49,531 nt of DNA from Xanthomonas hortorum pv. cynarae (GCF_002939985.1 NZ_MDFM01000034.1:1-49531), one strand, 5' to 3'. Shown: positions 1 to 9,133, counted from the stretch's first letter. Numbers and translations are program-made. The notes: generated by a model not told the origin, from the letters alone.

Positions 1-84
1 CGTATATCGCTTGCTGCTCATAGACACCTCCGAATCGACCATTTTCCATGGCCTTGAGATGTCTAGGAAACCCTGGGCGTATCA
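1..84 (-). mobile_element. End of an IS3-like insertion sequence, with the first codons of its OrfA (partial)
   Basis: On the minus strand an ATG at 21-19 opens a reading frame beginning MSSKRYT that runs off the window edge. A strong Shine-Dalgarno sequence, GGAGGTG, lies just before it (31-25). MSSKRYT followed by an EEF-type stretch is how OrfA of many IS3-family elements begins, but only seven residues are visible. The sequence starting TGATACGCCCAGGG at 84 is likely the terminal inverted repeat, since IS3 ends usually begin TG. The family call is an inference from a very short stretch. The element ends exactly where the palindromic repeat unit begins. Confidence 0.5.
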
Positions 85-285
85 GTGAGTCGAGCGCGCG
101 GTGCCCTCACCAAACAGTTTGCTGGTTGCTTGAAAACATGCACACCGACCATCTCGACTGGTCCTTGCCCGCCCACCGTCGCGGGACCTTACGCGGCATG
201 GATGCCGCGTAAGAACCTACATGGACGTACTTGCGGCGTGTCCCGCGACGGTGGGCGGGCAAGGGCCCTGCAGCCAAACTGCAGC
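85..285 (+). repeat. Large palindromic intergenic repeat, copy A
   Basis: The core (163-264) is an inverted repeat with a stem of about 24 bp: CCTTGCCCGCCCACCGTCGC at 163 pairs with GCGACGGTGGGCGGGCAAGG ending at 264. Inside are a second perfect hairpin (ATGCCGCGTAA against TTACGCGGCAT, 189-212) and a short hairpin around TACATGGACGTA, giving a three-way-junction shape. A leader with GCGGTGCCCTCACC and ACCGACCATCTCGACTGG precedes the core. The same unit recurs at 19023, 48994 and 49289. The stretch 1-336 holds no gene apart from the IS end. Confidence 0.85.
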
Positions 286-336
286 CCTGAGCACTACGTT
301 TTGCCAGTCATTCCAAAACCGCAAAACACAGAAAAA

Positions 337-750
337 TCAGCGCGCCCCAAACACCCGCTGATCCACCCGCAACATCACCAATCGCAGCCGCGTCCACGCA
401 AGACACAACCCGGCAAGGATGCCCAAGGTATCGGCCAGCGCATCGTAGGGATCAGCACTGCGATTGGTCGTCAATGAACCTTGCGCAATCTCGATACCGA
501 TCCCCAGCAACACCAACCCGAACGCCGCAAACAACAACGCCCGACGTGTGGCGAACAATTGCACCGCACCCCAACACAACAACGCGAACGTCAAAAAGTG
601 CTCGGCCTTATCGCTGTTGGAAGGTAGCTCCGGAAACTCTGGCGGTGGCCCCAGGCACACCGCAATCACCACGAAAATTGCCGCGATCCACAAACCCACC
701 CACAACCACGGCCGATGAAACGGACGCAGCGCAGACGTTACAGCCGCCAT
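337..750 (-). CDS. VanZ-like integral membrane protein
   Basis: This is a 137-residue protein with about four hydrophobic segments (roughly residues 14-34, 50-64, 68-88 and 104-124). The layout and the motifs SDKAEHFLTFALLC and GIGIEIAQG, followed by RSADPYDALADTLGILAG, match the VanZ-like family. In that family a membrane-embedded S-D-K/H-...E...Q...R..D..D..AN pattern is typical. VanZ itself gives low-level teicoplanin resistance, but most family members have no known role and nothing here points to glycopeptide resistance. The start codon overlaps the end of the upstream MidA-like gene by 13 bases, so the two are probably translated from one transcript. Confidence 0.8.
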   Translation of the reverse strand: MAAVTSALRPFHRPWLWVGLWIAAIFVVIAVCLGPPPEFPELPSNSDKAEHFLTFALLCWGAVQLFATRRALLFAAFGLVLLGIGIEIAQGSLTTNRSADPYDALADTLGILAGLCLAWTRLRLVMLRVDQRVFGAR

Positions 751-1922
751 GTGAGATCGCCCGCCAGAAATGCAGGCGCAAAATCGACATCGCGCGCAAA
801 ACCCATCACCTGGAATCGCTCGCCCATTTCGCTGGGCAAGGTCAAGCGTTTGATCTGCTCGCGCAAGCGCATGCGCCCCACCTCATCGGTGCGCGTATCG
901 GCCTGGGCCAGCAATGCATCCAGACCGTTGCCGAGCAGAAAGCTCGATTGCGTGCAGTAACCGGCCAACTCGAAACCGGCACCGGTGCCGGCCTCGGCCA
1001 ATGCCGTGAAGTCTACCGACGCGGTCAGATCCTGCAGACCCGGCCAGCGATACAGATCTTCATGCATGCGATGGCGATAGAACGCACGCAAGGTGCCGTC
1101 TTCGCGTTGTGCACGATAGAACTCGCCACGCGGGTAACCGTAGTCGACAAACAACATCGCTCCGCGCTTCAGACCACCGGCCACCGCCTGAATCCAGTAC
1201 GGCAACTGCGGCAACAACTCCGAACGATAGCCATCGGCGAAGGGCTGCTGCAGATAGCGCTCCAGATGACGCACCGCTGCACCCAGCAACGCATCGGCCG
1301 GCTGCTCGCCACGTGCAAACTGCTGCTGCGCATCCAGCACCACGGTTTCCTCATACACCTGCCCATCGCGCAGTGCGAAGCGCGGCGTGGGCAATGCATC
1401 GATCACTTCGTTGGCGAACAGCACGCCGTCCCAATCGTCCGGAAACGGTGCATCCAGCCACTCAACCAGATCGAACACCGGCGGTATCAGCGTGCGCCCC
1501 AACCGCTCGCGCTGACGTTCGCGCAAGTCTGCACTGGGCTCCAGAATCGCGTAACGCTCGGGCAGCGCATCCAGCTCGAGCAGGCGCTTGAGCGTGACTT
1601 CGGCAAATGCGCCGCTGCCACCGCCTACTTCGAGCACGCGGGCAGTTGGGCCAAGTTGCTGCAACACCGGCGCCAACGCACCGGACACGGTCGCTGCGAA
1701 CAGCGGCCCAAGCTCGGGCGCAGTGACGAAATCGCCGGCCTCGCCAAATTTGCTGGAGCCGGCGCTGTAATAGCCAAGACCCGGCGCATACAGCGCCAGC
1801 TCCATGAAACGCGAGAACGGGATCGCACCACCGGCAGCGGCGATTTCGGCGCGCACATGCGCAGCCAGGCGGTCGCTATGCGCCAAGGCGTCCGAATCGG
1901 GAATGGGGAGGTCGGCGTGCAT
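738..1922 (-). CDS. SAM-dependent methyltransferase, MidA/NDUFAF7 family
   Basis: This 394-residue protein has the glycine-rich SAM-binding motif VLEVGGGSGAF near residue 120. It also has family-typical blocks: FMELALYAPGLGYY, GDFVTAPELGPLF, FANEVIDALP and LFVDYGYPRGEFY. Eukaryotic relatives (NDUFAF7/MidA) dimethylate an arginine of a respiratory complex I subunit; the bacterial substrate is not established. The ATG at 1922 (MHADLPIPDS) was chosen because longer versions would run into the divergent folM gene. That start leaves 67 bases between the two genes, enough for back-to-back promoters. The VanZ-like gene overlaps its 3' end. Confidence 0.85.
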   Translation of the reverse strand: MHADLPIPDSDALAHSDRLAAHVRAEIAAAGGAIPFSRFMELALYAPGLGYYSAGSSKFGEAGDFVTAPELGPLFAATVSGALAPVLQQLGPTARVLEVGGGSGAFAEVTLKRLLELDALPERYAILEPSADLRERQRERLGRTLIPPVFDLVEWLDAPFPDDWDGVLFANEVIDALPTPRFALRDGQVYEETVVLDAQQQFARGEQPADALLGAAVRHLERYLQQPFADGYRSELLPQLPYWIQAVAGGLKRGAMLFVDYGYPRGEFYRAQREDGTLRAFYRHRMHEDLYRWPGLQDLTASVDFTALAEAGTGAGFELAGYCTQSSFLLGNGLDALLAQADTRTDEVGRMRLREQIKRLTLPSEMGERFQVMGFARDVDFAPAFLAGDLTWRL

Positions 1923-1989
1923 GCGGGCACCGGTTGCGGGGACAATGCACAGGATAGCCGAGCCCTTTGCAACGCCGAGCGAGTACGCC

Positions 1990-2727
1990 ATGACAGACAG
2001 TTCCAAGGTGGTCTTGATCACCGGCGCAGGCCGCCGTATCGGCGCCCAGATCGCCACCACCCTGCATGCGGCAGGCTATCGCGTAGCCTTGCATGCACAC
2101 CGCTCCGGTGAGGCGCTCAGCGCGCGCGTGGCCGCGTTGTGCGCGCAACGCGCAGGCAGCGCACTGGCCTTGCACGCCGATCTGCGCTTGCCGGAGGCAC
2201 CGGCGCAACTGGTCGCCGACTGCATCGCCGCATTCGGCCGCCTGGATGGCGTGGTCAACAACGCCTCGGCGTTCTATCCCACCGCGCTGGGCGAAGCGAC
2301 CGCAGCGCAATGGGACGAGTTGTTTGCAGTCAACGCGCGCGCGCCGTTCTTCATCGCCCAGGCTGCGGCCGCACAACTGCGCCAGCACCGCGGTGCCATC
2401 GTCAACCTCACCGACCTGCATGCCCAGCAACCGATGCGCAATCACCCGCTGTACGGCGCCTCCAAGAGCGCGCTGGAAATGCTGACGCGCTCGCTCGCAC
2501 TGGAACTGGCACCGCAGGTGCGCGTCAATGCGGTCGCCCCCGGCGCGATTCTGTGGCCGGAAGAAGGCAAGTCTTCCGACGCCAAGCAGGCCCTGCTCGC
2601 GCGCACGCCGCTGGCACGCATCGGCACGCCCGAAGAGATCGCCGAGGCAGTGCGCTGGTTGCTCGATGAAGCCAGCTTTGTCACTGGCCATACCTTGCAT
2701 GTGGACGGTGGCCGCCAGCTCAGTTGA
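1990..2727 (+). CDS. folM: Pteridine reductase / FolM-type short-chain dehydrogenase
   Basis: This 245-residue short-chain dehydrogenase/reductase has the motif TGAGRRIG at residues 11-18. In classical members this is TGxxxGxG; the Arg-Arg form is the hallmark of the PTR1/FolM pteridine reductases, where it contacts the NADPH phosphate. The NNAS motif, the catalytic Y-x3-K (YGASK) and a C-terminal GHTLHVDGG are all present. The family reduces dihydrobiopterin or dihydromonapterin to the tetrahydro form. The convergent folK gene just downstream supports a pterin role. The ATG at 1990 was chosen because the SDR fold begins within ten residues of it. Confidence 0.85.
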   Translation: MTDSSKVVLITGAGRRIGAQIATTLHAAGYRVALHAHRSGEALSARVAALCAQRAGSALALHADLRLPEAPAQLVADCIAAFGRLDGVVNNASAFYPTALGEATAAQWDELFAVNARAPFFIAQAAAAQLRQHRGAIVNLTDLHAQQPMRNHPLYGASKSALEMLTRSLALELAPQVRVNAVAPGAILWPEEGKSSDAKQALLARTPLARIGTPEEIAEAVRWLLDEASFVTGHTLHVDGGRQLS

Positions 2728-2866
2728 GCAACTGTCCAGGCGGCCAGGCGTGCTGCCGCGCACACTCGCTCCATGTGCGCTGCGGATAACGCGCTACCTG
2801 CAGACTCGACCATGACGGTTCCGGGCGGCATCTTTCACGCCTGCCTACGACGATCCGCAAGCGTTG

Positions 2867-3415
2867 TCAGTCACGCCTTGCCGGTACTGCAGCGCTGCGC
2901 CACTGCGCCACAGCCGCCGCGACGGGGGCCGCATCCAGCTCCACCGTCGTAAACGCGGTGCCGTGTTGCGAGTGCGACTGCCACAGCGCCGCCAGCGTCT
3001 GCCCGCTCAACGGGTCGATGAAATCGGGTGCGATATCGGCCAGCGGCTTCAACACGAACGCATGCTTGAGCTCCGGCCGCGGAATACGCAGATGCCCGGG
3101 CCCTTCGATGATGCAATCGCCGAAGAACACCACATCCACATCCAGCGTGCGGTCGCTGAAACGCGGGCCGCTGCGGTCGCGGCCGTGCGCGTCTTCCAGC
3201 GCATGCAGCCAATGATCGAGCGCGTGCAGATCCAGATCGGTGTCCAGCACCACCGCGCTGTTGACGAAATCCGGCCCGTCGAAGCCCACCGCCGGCGTGC
3301 GGTACGCAGGCGACACGTCGAGCTGGCCAAAGCGCGCGCGCAAGGCGTCGACGGCCAAGCGCAGGTAGTGGGTCGGCTGGACATTGCTGCCGAGGCTGAG
3401 AAGCACGGTGGTCAT
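2867..3415 (-). CDS. folK: 2-amino-4-hydroxy-6-hydroxymethyldihydropteridine diphosphokinase
   Basis: The product transfers pyrophosphate from ATP to 6-hydroxymethyl-dihydropterin in folate synthesis. At 182 residues it is slightly longer than the usual 160. The N-terminal LSLGSN, the mid-protein ATP and metal motif RTLDVDVVFFGD, and the C-terminal IPRPELKHAFVLKPLADIAPD are family signatures. The two Asp of LDVDVV are the magnesium ligands. The gene lies convergent to folM, with 139 bases between them in which I see no convincing terminator. It starts 93 bases downstream of the hybrid kinase and could be read through from it. Confidence 0.95.
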   Translation of the reverse strand: MTTVLLSLGSNVQPTHYLRLAVDALRARFGQLDVSPAYRTPAVGFDGPDFVNSAVVLDTDLDLHALDHWLHALEDAHGRDRSGPRFSDRTLDVDVVFFGDCIIEGPGHLRIPRPELKHAFVLKPLADIAPDFIDPLSGQTLAALWQSHSQHGTAFTTVELDAAPVAAAVAQWRSAAVPARRD

Positions 3416-3508
3416 GCGTTATTCGCGCATGCGGCCGGCGTGGGCGTCAACTGTTGCAATCGCATTGCACTTGAACAAGCACGCCCGCAACGCGCGAAAA
3501 CCCCTGGA

Positions 3509-5011
3509 TCAGGCCATTTCGAGCGCGTGCGACACGGCACGGAACACCCGGCGCATTTCCAGCGGCTTGCGCAGCACATGCACCGGGATATCCGCCGGAA
3601 AGTGCATCCGCTGCAGCGGCGCACCGACATCTTCCAGCACGATCGCCGGGCCCTGATAGCCCAGCTCCTGCATGCTCAACAGCACGCTCACGGCCGAGAG
3701 CAGAATGATGTCGCTGTCGATGATCACCAGGTCGGGCATGGCGTGTGGCTGCACCAGTTGCAGCGCGGCCGCGCCATCGGTGGCCAGCTGCGGCTGATAG
3801 CCCTGGCTGGACAGTGCATTGCCCAGCAGCGACAGGCGCGTGGCTTCGCCGTCCACCAGCAGGATGCGTTGCCCATGGCCCAGCGGCAGCGGCGGCTCGG
3901 TGTCGGCAATCGCCACCGCGTTCGAGCGCATCGGCACCAGCATGTCGAAATGCGTGCCCTCGCCCAACCGGCTGTCGACCAGGATGCTGCCGCCGTAGCT
4001 TTCGATGATGCGCTTGCACGAAATCAGCCCCAGCCCGGTGCCATCGGCCTTGGTGGTGAAGAAGGGGCTGAACAAGCGTGCGCGGGTTTCATCGCTCATG
4101 CCCACGCCGGTGTCGGCCACGCTCATGCGCACACGCGCATCGTCATGGCGATCGGCCGACAGAATCAATGTGCCGCCACCTGGCATCGCCTGGATCGCGT
4201 TCAAGCCCAGGTTGAGCAGGCATTGCTGCAGTTCGGTGTAATTGGCCTCGATGGTCAGATCCAGGGCGATCGTCTCCATCTGCAGGCGCACGCCATCGGG
4301 CAGGCTGCTCCTGAGCAGCATCTGCACGCCCTGGAACAGACTGGCGACGGACACCTGCTCGCGCGGCTTGTTGGAGCCGCGCACGAACGAGAGCATCGAC
4401 TCGGCCATCTCATGCCCGCGCCGGCCGCACTCGGCCACCACCTTGGCCAACTGACGCAGCTGCGGGTCATCGGTGCGCCCGGCCAGCAGGTCGGGCACGA
4501 TCAACAACGGCTGCAGAATATTGCGCAGGTCGTGACTCAAGCCGGCCGCCAGCATCGCCAGGCTTTCCAGCCGCTGTGCGCGCATCAGCTCGCTCTCCAC
4601 GCGCTGACGTTCCAGGTCGGCACGCGCTTCGCGGATCGCGCGGATCACCGCACTCGGCAAGCGGGTCGGGTTGTGCTTGATGATGTAGTCGTTGGCGCCG
4701 TCCTGCAGCGCCTTGACCGCAGTCTCCTCGCCCATGGTGCCGGAGACGAAGATGAAGGGCGTGGCGCCGTTCTGGCGCACCAGACGCAGTGCCTGGTGGC
4801 CGGAAAACCCGGGCATGCTCAGATCCGACAGCACGATGTCCGGCTGGAATGCATCCAGCGCGCTGCGCAGCGAGCGTTCGCTGTCCACGCGCTCGAACGC
4901 CGCGTCGATGCCGGCATCCAGCAGCTGATCGGACAACAGCTCGGCATCTTCCGGTGAATCTTCCACCAGAAGGATCTTCAGCTGCTCCAGTTTGCCACCC
5001 TCTTGCAGCAT
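3509..5011 (-). CDS. Hybrid sensor histidine kinase, REC-HisKA-HATPase-REC
   Basis: This is a 500-residue soluble protein with no membrane segment. An N-terminal receiver (about 11-130) has the phospho-acceptor Asp in DIVLSDLSMPG and the conserved SGT and K (IIKHNP). It is followed by a kinase core with H-box AAGLSHDLRNILQP, N-box LLNLGLNAIQAM, and G-boxes DTGVGM and TGLGL. The C-terminal receiver-like domain (about 380-495) keeps LLVDGE, DLVIIDSDI and RKP, but the region around the acceptor Asp is poorly conserved, so its phosphorylation is uncertain. It starts three bases after the CheY-like gene and is surely co-transcribed with it. A phosphorelay role as acceptor of the neighbouring kinase is inferred. 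Confidence 0.88.
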   Translation of the reverse strand: MLQEGGKLEQLKILLVEDSPEDAELLSDQLLDAGIDAAFERVDSERSLRSALDAFQPDIVLSDLSMPGFSGHQALRLVRQNGATPFIFVSGTMGEETAVKALQDGANDYIIKHNPTRLPSAVIRAIREARADLERQRVESELMRAQRLESLAMLAAGLSHDLRNILQPLLIVPDLLAGRTDDPQLRQLAKVVAECGRRGHEMAESMLSFVRGSNKPREQVSVASLFQGVQMLLRSSLPDGVRLQMETIALDLTIEANYTELQQCLLNLGLNAIQAMPGGGTLILSADRHDDARVRMSVADTGVGMSDETRARLFSPFFTTKADGTGLGLISCKRIIESYGGSILVDSRLGEGTHFDMLVPMRSNAVAIADTEPPLPLGHGQRILLVDGEATRLSLLGNALSSQGYQPQLATDGAAALQLVQPHAMPDLVIIDSDIILLSAVSVLLSMQELGYQGPAIVLEDVGAPLQRMHFPADIPVHVLRKPLEMRRVFRAVSHALEMA

Positions 5012-5014
5012 GGT

Positions 5015-5455
5015 TCAGTCCAGCTCCGGTGCCTGATTGATGACCGCCCAGAACGTGCCGAGCGTCTTGACTGCATTGAAGAACTGATCGACATCCACCG
5101 GCTTGACCACATAGGCATTCACGCCCAGGTCCCAGCTGCGGGCCAGGTCGCTCTCTTCGCGCGAGGACGACAGGATCACAATCGGCAAGCGCTTGAGCGT
5201 CTCGTCGCCGCGCACCTGCTTGAGCACTTCCAGGCCATCCAGCCGCGGCATCTTGATGTCCAGCAGCAACACCGCCGGCAAGCCTTCCTCGCGATCGGCG
5301 AACGCGCCACGACGCAGCAGGTAGTCCATGGTTTCCACACCGTCTTCGACGTGCACGATGGGGTTGGCCAGGCGGGCTTCACGCAGGGCGTCGACCGCCA
5401 TTTCTGCATCGGCCGGGCTGTCTTCTGCCAGAAGAATGGTACGGATGGCACTCAT
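5015..5455 (-). CDS. Single-domain response regulator, Rcp1-like
   Basis: This 146-residue stand-alone receiver has the acidic pair in LLAEDSPADAE, the acceptor Asp in AVLLLDIKMPRLDG, the Ser of VILSSSREESD and the Lys of YVVKPVD. The loop LRRGAFADREEG between beta-2 and the acceptor strand is the insertion seen in receivers paired with phytochrome-type and bacteriophytochrome-like kinases (Rcp1 group). Its ATG overlaps the stop codon of the upstream sensor kinase by four bases (ATGA), so the two are translationally coupled and probably form a cognate pair. There is no output domain, so signalling must pass to a protein partner. Confidence 0.9.
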   Translation of the reverse strand: MSAIRTILLAEDSPADAEMAVDALREARLANPIVHVEDGVETMDYLLRRGAFADREEGLPAVLLLDIKMPRLDGLEVLKQVRGDETLKRLPIVILSSSREESDLARSWDLGVNAYVVKPVDVDQFFNAVKTLGTFWAVINQAPELD

Positions 5456-7263
5456 GCATTGAACTCTTGGTTGGGCGCTTCATGCGCAGGGGGAAGCACA
5501 AAATGGAACGTGGCGCCCTCGTCGACGACACCCTCGGCCCAGACCCGGCCGCCGTGGCGCGTCAACACGCGCCTGACGCTGGCCAGGCCAATGCCGGTAC
5601 CGGCGTATTCGCTGGCCTTGTGCAGACGCTGGAACACACCGAACAACTTTGCGCTGTACTCCATATCGAAACCGGCACCGTTGTCGCGCACGCTGAATTG
5701 ATGGCCGCCGTCCGGCAGCGGCCGGTAGCCGACCTCGATCTTGGCCACTTCGCGCTTGGCGCTGTACTTGACCGCATTGCCCAGCAAGTTCATCCACAGC
5801 TGGCGCATCATGTTTTCGTCGGCCACCAGCACCGGCAGCGGGGCGATATGCCATTCCACACGGTGGCCGGTGTTTTCGCTCTGCACGCTGGAATCCAGGA
5901 TCGCGCGCGTCTCCGACACCAGCGATTGCATGTCCACCGCCTGCAGGCGCAGCGCACTGCGGCCCAGGCGCGAATACACCAGCAGATCGTCGATCAGCGA
6001 CGCCATGCGCCGCGCCGAGCTGCTGATCACTTCCATGTAGTGACGCGATTTTTCGTCCGCCGCATCGCCCAGGTGACGCGCCAGCTTGTCCGAAAAACCG
6101 GCCACATGCCGCAACGGTGCGCGCAGATCGTGCGAGACCGAATAGCTGAAGGCTTCCAGCTCGCGGTTGACCTCGGACACCTGATCGACCTTGCCTTCCA
6201 TCTGCCGGTTGAGTTCCTGGATGCGCTGTTGCGAGGCTTTCTGCAGGCTGATGTCGCTCACCGTCATCAGCACCACATCTTCGTCGTTGGTATCGGGCAA
6301 CGGCATGCGTCGCGCGTTGATCAACATGGTGCGCAGCACACCATCGGCGCCGCGCTGCTCATGTTCGTAATCCCACAACTCGCGGTCGCGCAGCAACACG
6401 TCGGCAAGCCGCTGATGAATCTGCGCATCGCGCCACACGCCCTCGCCCACGTCCTCCAGCGACATCGATTCGTTACCGCGCTCTTCCAGGCCATACAACT
6501 CGGCGAAGGCCGGGTTGTGCAGCATGATGCGCTGTTTGTCATCCAGCAGCACGATCGGCTCGCGCACGGTCTGCAGCACCGAACTGGCGCGGCCATTGGC
6601 ACGCAGATATTCCTGCTCGGCCGCCAGGCGGCGGCGGATCTGCCGCTGCAGCAACCAGATCACCGTGCCCAACAGCAGCAACTGCACGGCCAGCGTCGCC
6701 CAGCTCAATACCGCGTAATGCGTGCGTTCTTTGGCGGCGCGCGTACTGCGCAGTTCCAGCAACTTGCTTTCGGCGCTTTGCAACTCGTCGATCAACAGCC
6801 GGATCGGGTTGTTCAAGGTCATGTCGTCGATCAGCGCACGGATCAGCGCCGGATCGGTCGCCACGGCGATACGCTCGGCCAGTAGCAAGCGGCGCTCGAT
6901 CGTGCTCTGGATACGCCCCATGCGCACTTGCTGAGCCGGGTTGTCCTTGGTCAGCACGATGAGCTGATGCACCGCCGCCAGCGCTTCACGCCGGCCACGC
7001 CGCATGCGCTCCAGCAAGGCAGGGCGCACCACACCATGCGAGCGCATCAGCGCCGCCGATTCGGTGTCGCGCATCGCCGCTTCCAGACGCTGCGCGGTCT
7101 CCTGCACGTCCTGGCTATGCGAGACCCACACCGCAGCCTGATTGGCGTTGTGCGCCATCTGCTGCAACAGCAACGATGGCACCACCACAATCAGGAACAC
7201 GGCAACTGCCAGCAAAGGCAGGCGCCAGCGATCCCATCTGTCTGCTTGGACCGTTGTCTGCAT
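5452..7263 (-). CDS. Membrane sensor histidine kinase, CHASE3-PAS-HisKA-HATPase
   Basis: This protein has 603 residues. A transmembrane helix (about 14-34), a periplasmic four-helix CHASE3-like domain (about 40-175) and a second transmembrane helix (about 185-207) are followed by a PAS domain (VLQTVREPIVLLDDKQRIM), a coiled stretch, H-box SYSVSHDLRAPLRH, N-box LLGNAVKYS, and G-boxes DNGAGFDM and TGIGLA. The architecture resembles light- or stress-type kinases of the phytochrome-related HisKA group. The ATG at 7263 is preferred over an in-frame TTG at 7290, because the TTG has no ribosome-binding site. It is the first gene of the three-gene signalling operon ending at 3509. Confidence 0.88.
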   Translation of the reverse strand: MQTTVQADRWDRWRLPLLAVAVFLIVVVPSLLLQQMAHNANQAAVWVSHSQDVQETAQRLEAAMRDTESAALMRSHGVVRPALLERMRRGRREALAAVHQLIVLTKDNPAQQVRMGRIQSTIERRLLLAERIAVATDPALIRALIDDMTLNNPIRLLIDELQSAESKLLELRSTRAAKERTHYAVLSWATLAVQLLLLGTVIWLLQRQIRRRLAAEQEYLRANGRASSVLQTVREPIVLLDDKQRIMLHNPAFAELYGLEERGNESMSLEDVGEGVWRDAQIHQRLADVLLRDRELWDYEHEQRGADGVLRTMLINARRMPLPDTNDEDVVLMTVSDISLQKASQQRIQELNRQMEGKVDQVSEVNRELEAFSYSVSHDLRAPLRHVAGFSDKLARHLGDAADEKSRHYMEVISSSARRMASLIDDLLVYSRLGRSALRLQAVDMQSLVSETRAILDSSVQSENTGHRVEWHIAPLPVLVADENMMRQLWMNLLGNAVKYSAKREVAKIEVGYRPLPDGGHQFSVRDNGAGFDMEYSAKLFGVFQRLHKASEYAGTGIGLASVRRVLTRHGGRVWAEGVVDEGATFHFVLPPAHEAPNQEFNA

Positions 7264-7455
7264 TACTCGATCTGTATCCGCTCGCTGCAAGGACCCGAAG
7301 GCGCGCCGGTATTATCCCCGACCAGACCCAAGGTGAGATTAATGATTCAGATTTGTCACGCCGATCCGCGACATAGCTGAATGGGCATATCATAAGTGCA
7401 GCAAACGTGAAAATGGTGAGAGCGAACGCCACCTGTCGGCTGGCCTGCGACACAC

Positions 7456-7489
7456 CAACAAAAAAGGCGCACTCCGTAGAGTGCGCCTT
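7456..7489 (-). terminator. Rho-independent terminator of the BON-domain gene
   Basis: AAGGCGCACTC and GAGTGCGCCTT form an 11-bp stem with a tiny loop (7464-7489). On the minus strand a run of six T follows, as expected for transcription coming from the gene that stops at 7541. Confidence 0.85.
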
Positions 7490-7540
7490 CGTGCTCAGGC
7501 CAACCGCCTCGTCGCGGCGGCCCGGCATCCGTGACTGCGA

Positions 7541-7912
7541 TTACTTCTTCGCAGCAACAACCTTCAGACCCACCGACTTGACGCTCTTGACGCCTTCGAT
7601 GCCCTTGGCCACAGCCACGGCCTTGTCGTGCTCGGCCTTGGTCGCGACCGAACCGGTCAAGGTCACGATGCCGTTCTTGGTCTCGACCTTGACGTCGGTA
7701 CCCGACACGTTGTCGGTGGCCAGCAGATCGGCCTTCACCTTGGTGGTGATCCAGGTGTCGGTCACCGGCTTCTTGGACTCGTCCATGCTGGCAGCGTGGT
7801 CCTTGTGATCGGCATGTTCCTGCGGCGCCGCGAATGCCTGCGAGGCACCCAGCGTCAGGCCGAGCGACAGCGACAGAGCCAACAGCGTGCGTGCATGCGT
7901 CATGTTCTTCAT
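7541..7912 (-). CDS. Periplasmic BON-domain protein (OsmY-like)
   Basis: This 123-residue protein has a signal peptide ending near ASQAFA-AP, a short His/Asp-rich linker and one BON domain (about 48-120). The domain shows the typical pattern TWITTKVKADLL, GTDVKVETKNGIVTLTGSV and A...GVKSVKS. BON domains are thought to bind phospholipids or surfaces, and OsmY responds to osmotic stress, but the role here is not known. The ATG at 7912 has AAGGGG eight bases upstream and directly precedes a clean signal peptide. The gene has its own terminator and stands alone, divergent from the oxidoreductase gene at 8063. Confidence 0.85.
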   Translation of the reverse strand: MKNMTHARTLLALSLSLGLTLGASQAFAAPQEHADHKDHAASMDESKKPVTDTWITTKVKADLLATDNVSGTDVKVETKNGIVTLTGSVATKAEHDKAVAVAKGIEGVKSVKSVGLKVVAAKK

Positions 7913-8062
7913 CCGATACCCCTTCCAGTGAATGTGGCCGCAGTCTGCAGTGGCGCTCGTCGTGCAGGTGTGACTGCCGGATGCAGAGGTTGTGAACCTG
8001 GCGCACACGGCTGTGTGCAATACCATGCACGCTTCCTCAGTCGTTGCGATGAACCGTTTTCA

Positions 8063-9133
8063 ATGCCTAAACCGTTCAATCTGGCCGTCGTCGGCTATGG
8101 CTATGTCGGCCGCACCTTTCATGCCCCGCTGATTGCCAGCACGCCGGGTTTGCAGTTGCACAGCGTGGTGTCGTCCAAGCCGCAACAAGCGCAGGCCGAC
8201 TTCCCCGACGTGGCCGTGCTTGCCGATCTGGAAACCGCGTTGGCCGACCCCGCGCTCGATGCGGTGGTGCTTGCCACGCCCAACCAGACCCATGCCCCGT
8301 TCGCCTTGCAGGCACTGGCCGCCGGCAAGCACGTGCTGGTCGACAAACCCTTCGCACTGGATGCCGCACAGGCGCGCGAGGTGGTGGACGCCGCTGCAGC
8401 GGCCGGGCGCATCGTCAGCGTGTTTCAGAACCGCCGCTGGGACGCAGACTTTCTCACCGTGCGCCGGCTGATCGACGAAGGCCAGCTGGGCGAAGTGGTG
8501 GAGTTCCATTCGCACTTCGACCGTTACCGCCCGCAGGTGCGCGACCGTTGGCGCGAGAGCGACATCCCCGGCGCCGGGCTGTGGTACGACCTGGGCCCGC
8601 ATCTGCTCGATCAGGCACTGCAATTGTTCGGCACCCCGCAGGCGATCAGCGCGGATCTGCAGCGCCAACGCAGCCAGGCACGCAGCGACGATTATTTCCA
8701 TGTGACCCTGCGTTACCCGCGCCTGCGCGTGATCCTGCATGCCGGCTCGTTGGTGGCCGACAGCAGCCTGCGCTTTGCCGTCCACGGCACTCGCGGCAGT
8801 TATCTCAAGCACGGGCTGGATACGCAGGAAGACCAACTCCGCGCCGGGCGTCGCCCGGGCACCGCCGGCTGGGGTGTCGACCCGCTGCCCGGCACCGTCA
8901 CCCGCGTCGATGAAGAAGGCCGCGTGCACACCCATCAACCCGACACCCTGCCCGGCGACTATCGCAACTGCTACGCCGCATTTCGCGATGCATTGGCCGG
9001 CACCGGCCCGGCACCGGTCAGTGGTGCAGACGCCGTGCAGTTGATGGAACTGCTGGAACTGGCGCAACGCAGTGCCGCGTCGGATCAGGTGCAGTGGCTG
9101 GATGGTGCCGGCGCCACGTCTGGCGACCGCTGA
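8063..9133 (+). CDS. Gfo/Idh/MocA-family NAD(P)-dependent oxidoreductase
   Basis: This protein has 356 residues. The N-terminal Rossmann fold has VVGYGYVGRTFH. The family motif with its catalytic-site Lys, HVLVDKPFALD, lies near residue 95, and the second domain has GLWYDLGPHLLDQALQLFG, where the Asp/His pair is usual for the active site. The closest well-known group is the YdgJ-type putative dehydrogenase set, which acts on sugars or inositols; the substrate cannot be read from sequence. No RBS is obvious at the ATG, but the fold begins five residues later. It may work with the neighbouring 6-phosphogluconate dehydrogenase in sugar metabolism, though the two genes are convergent. Confidence 0.85.
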   Translation: MPKPFNLAVVGYGYVGRTFHAPLIASTPGLQLHSVVSSKPQQAQADFPDVAVLADLETALADPALDAVVLATPNQTHAPFALQALAAGKHVLVDKPFALDAAQAREVVDAAAAAGRIVSVFQNRRWDADFLTVRRLIDEGQLGEVVEFHSHFDRYRPQVRDRWRESDIPGAGLWYDLGPHLLDQALQLFGTPQAISADLQRQRSQARSDDYFHVTLRYPRLRVILHAGSLVADSSLRFAVHGTRGSYLKHGLDTQEDQLRAGRRPGTAGWGVDPLPGTVTRVDEEGRVHTHQPDTLPGDYRNCYAAFRDALAGTGPAPVSGADAVQLMELLELAQRSAASDQVQWLDGAGATSGDR

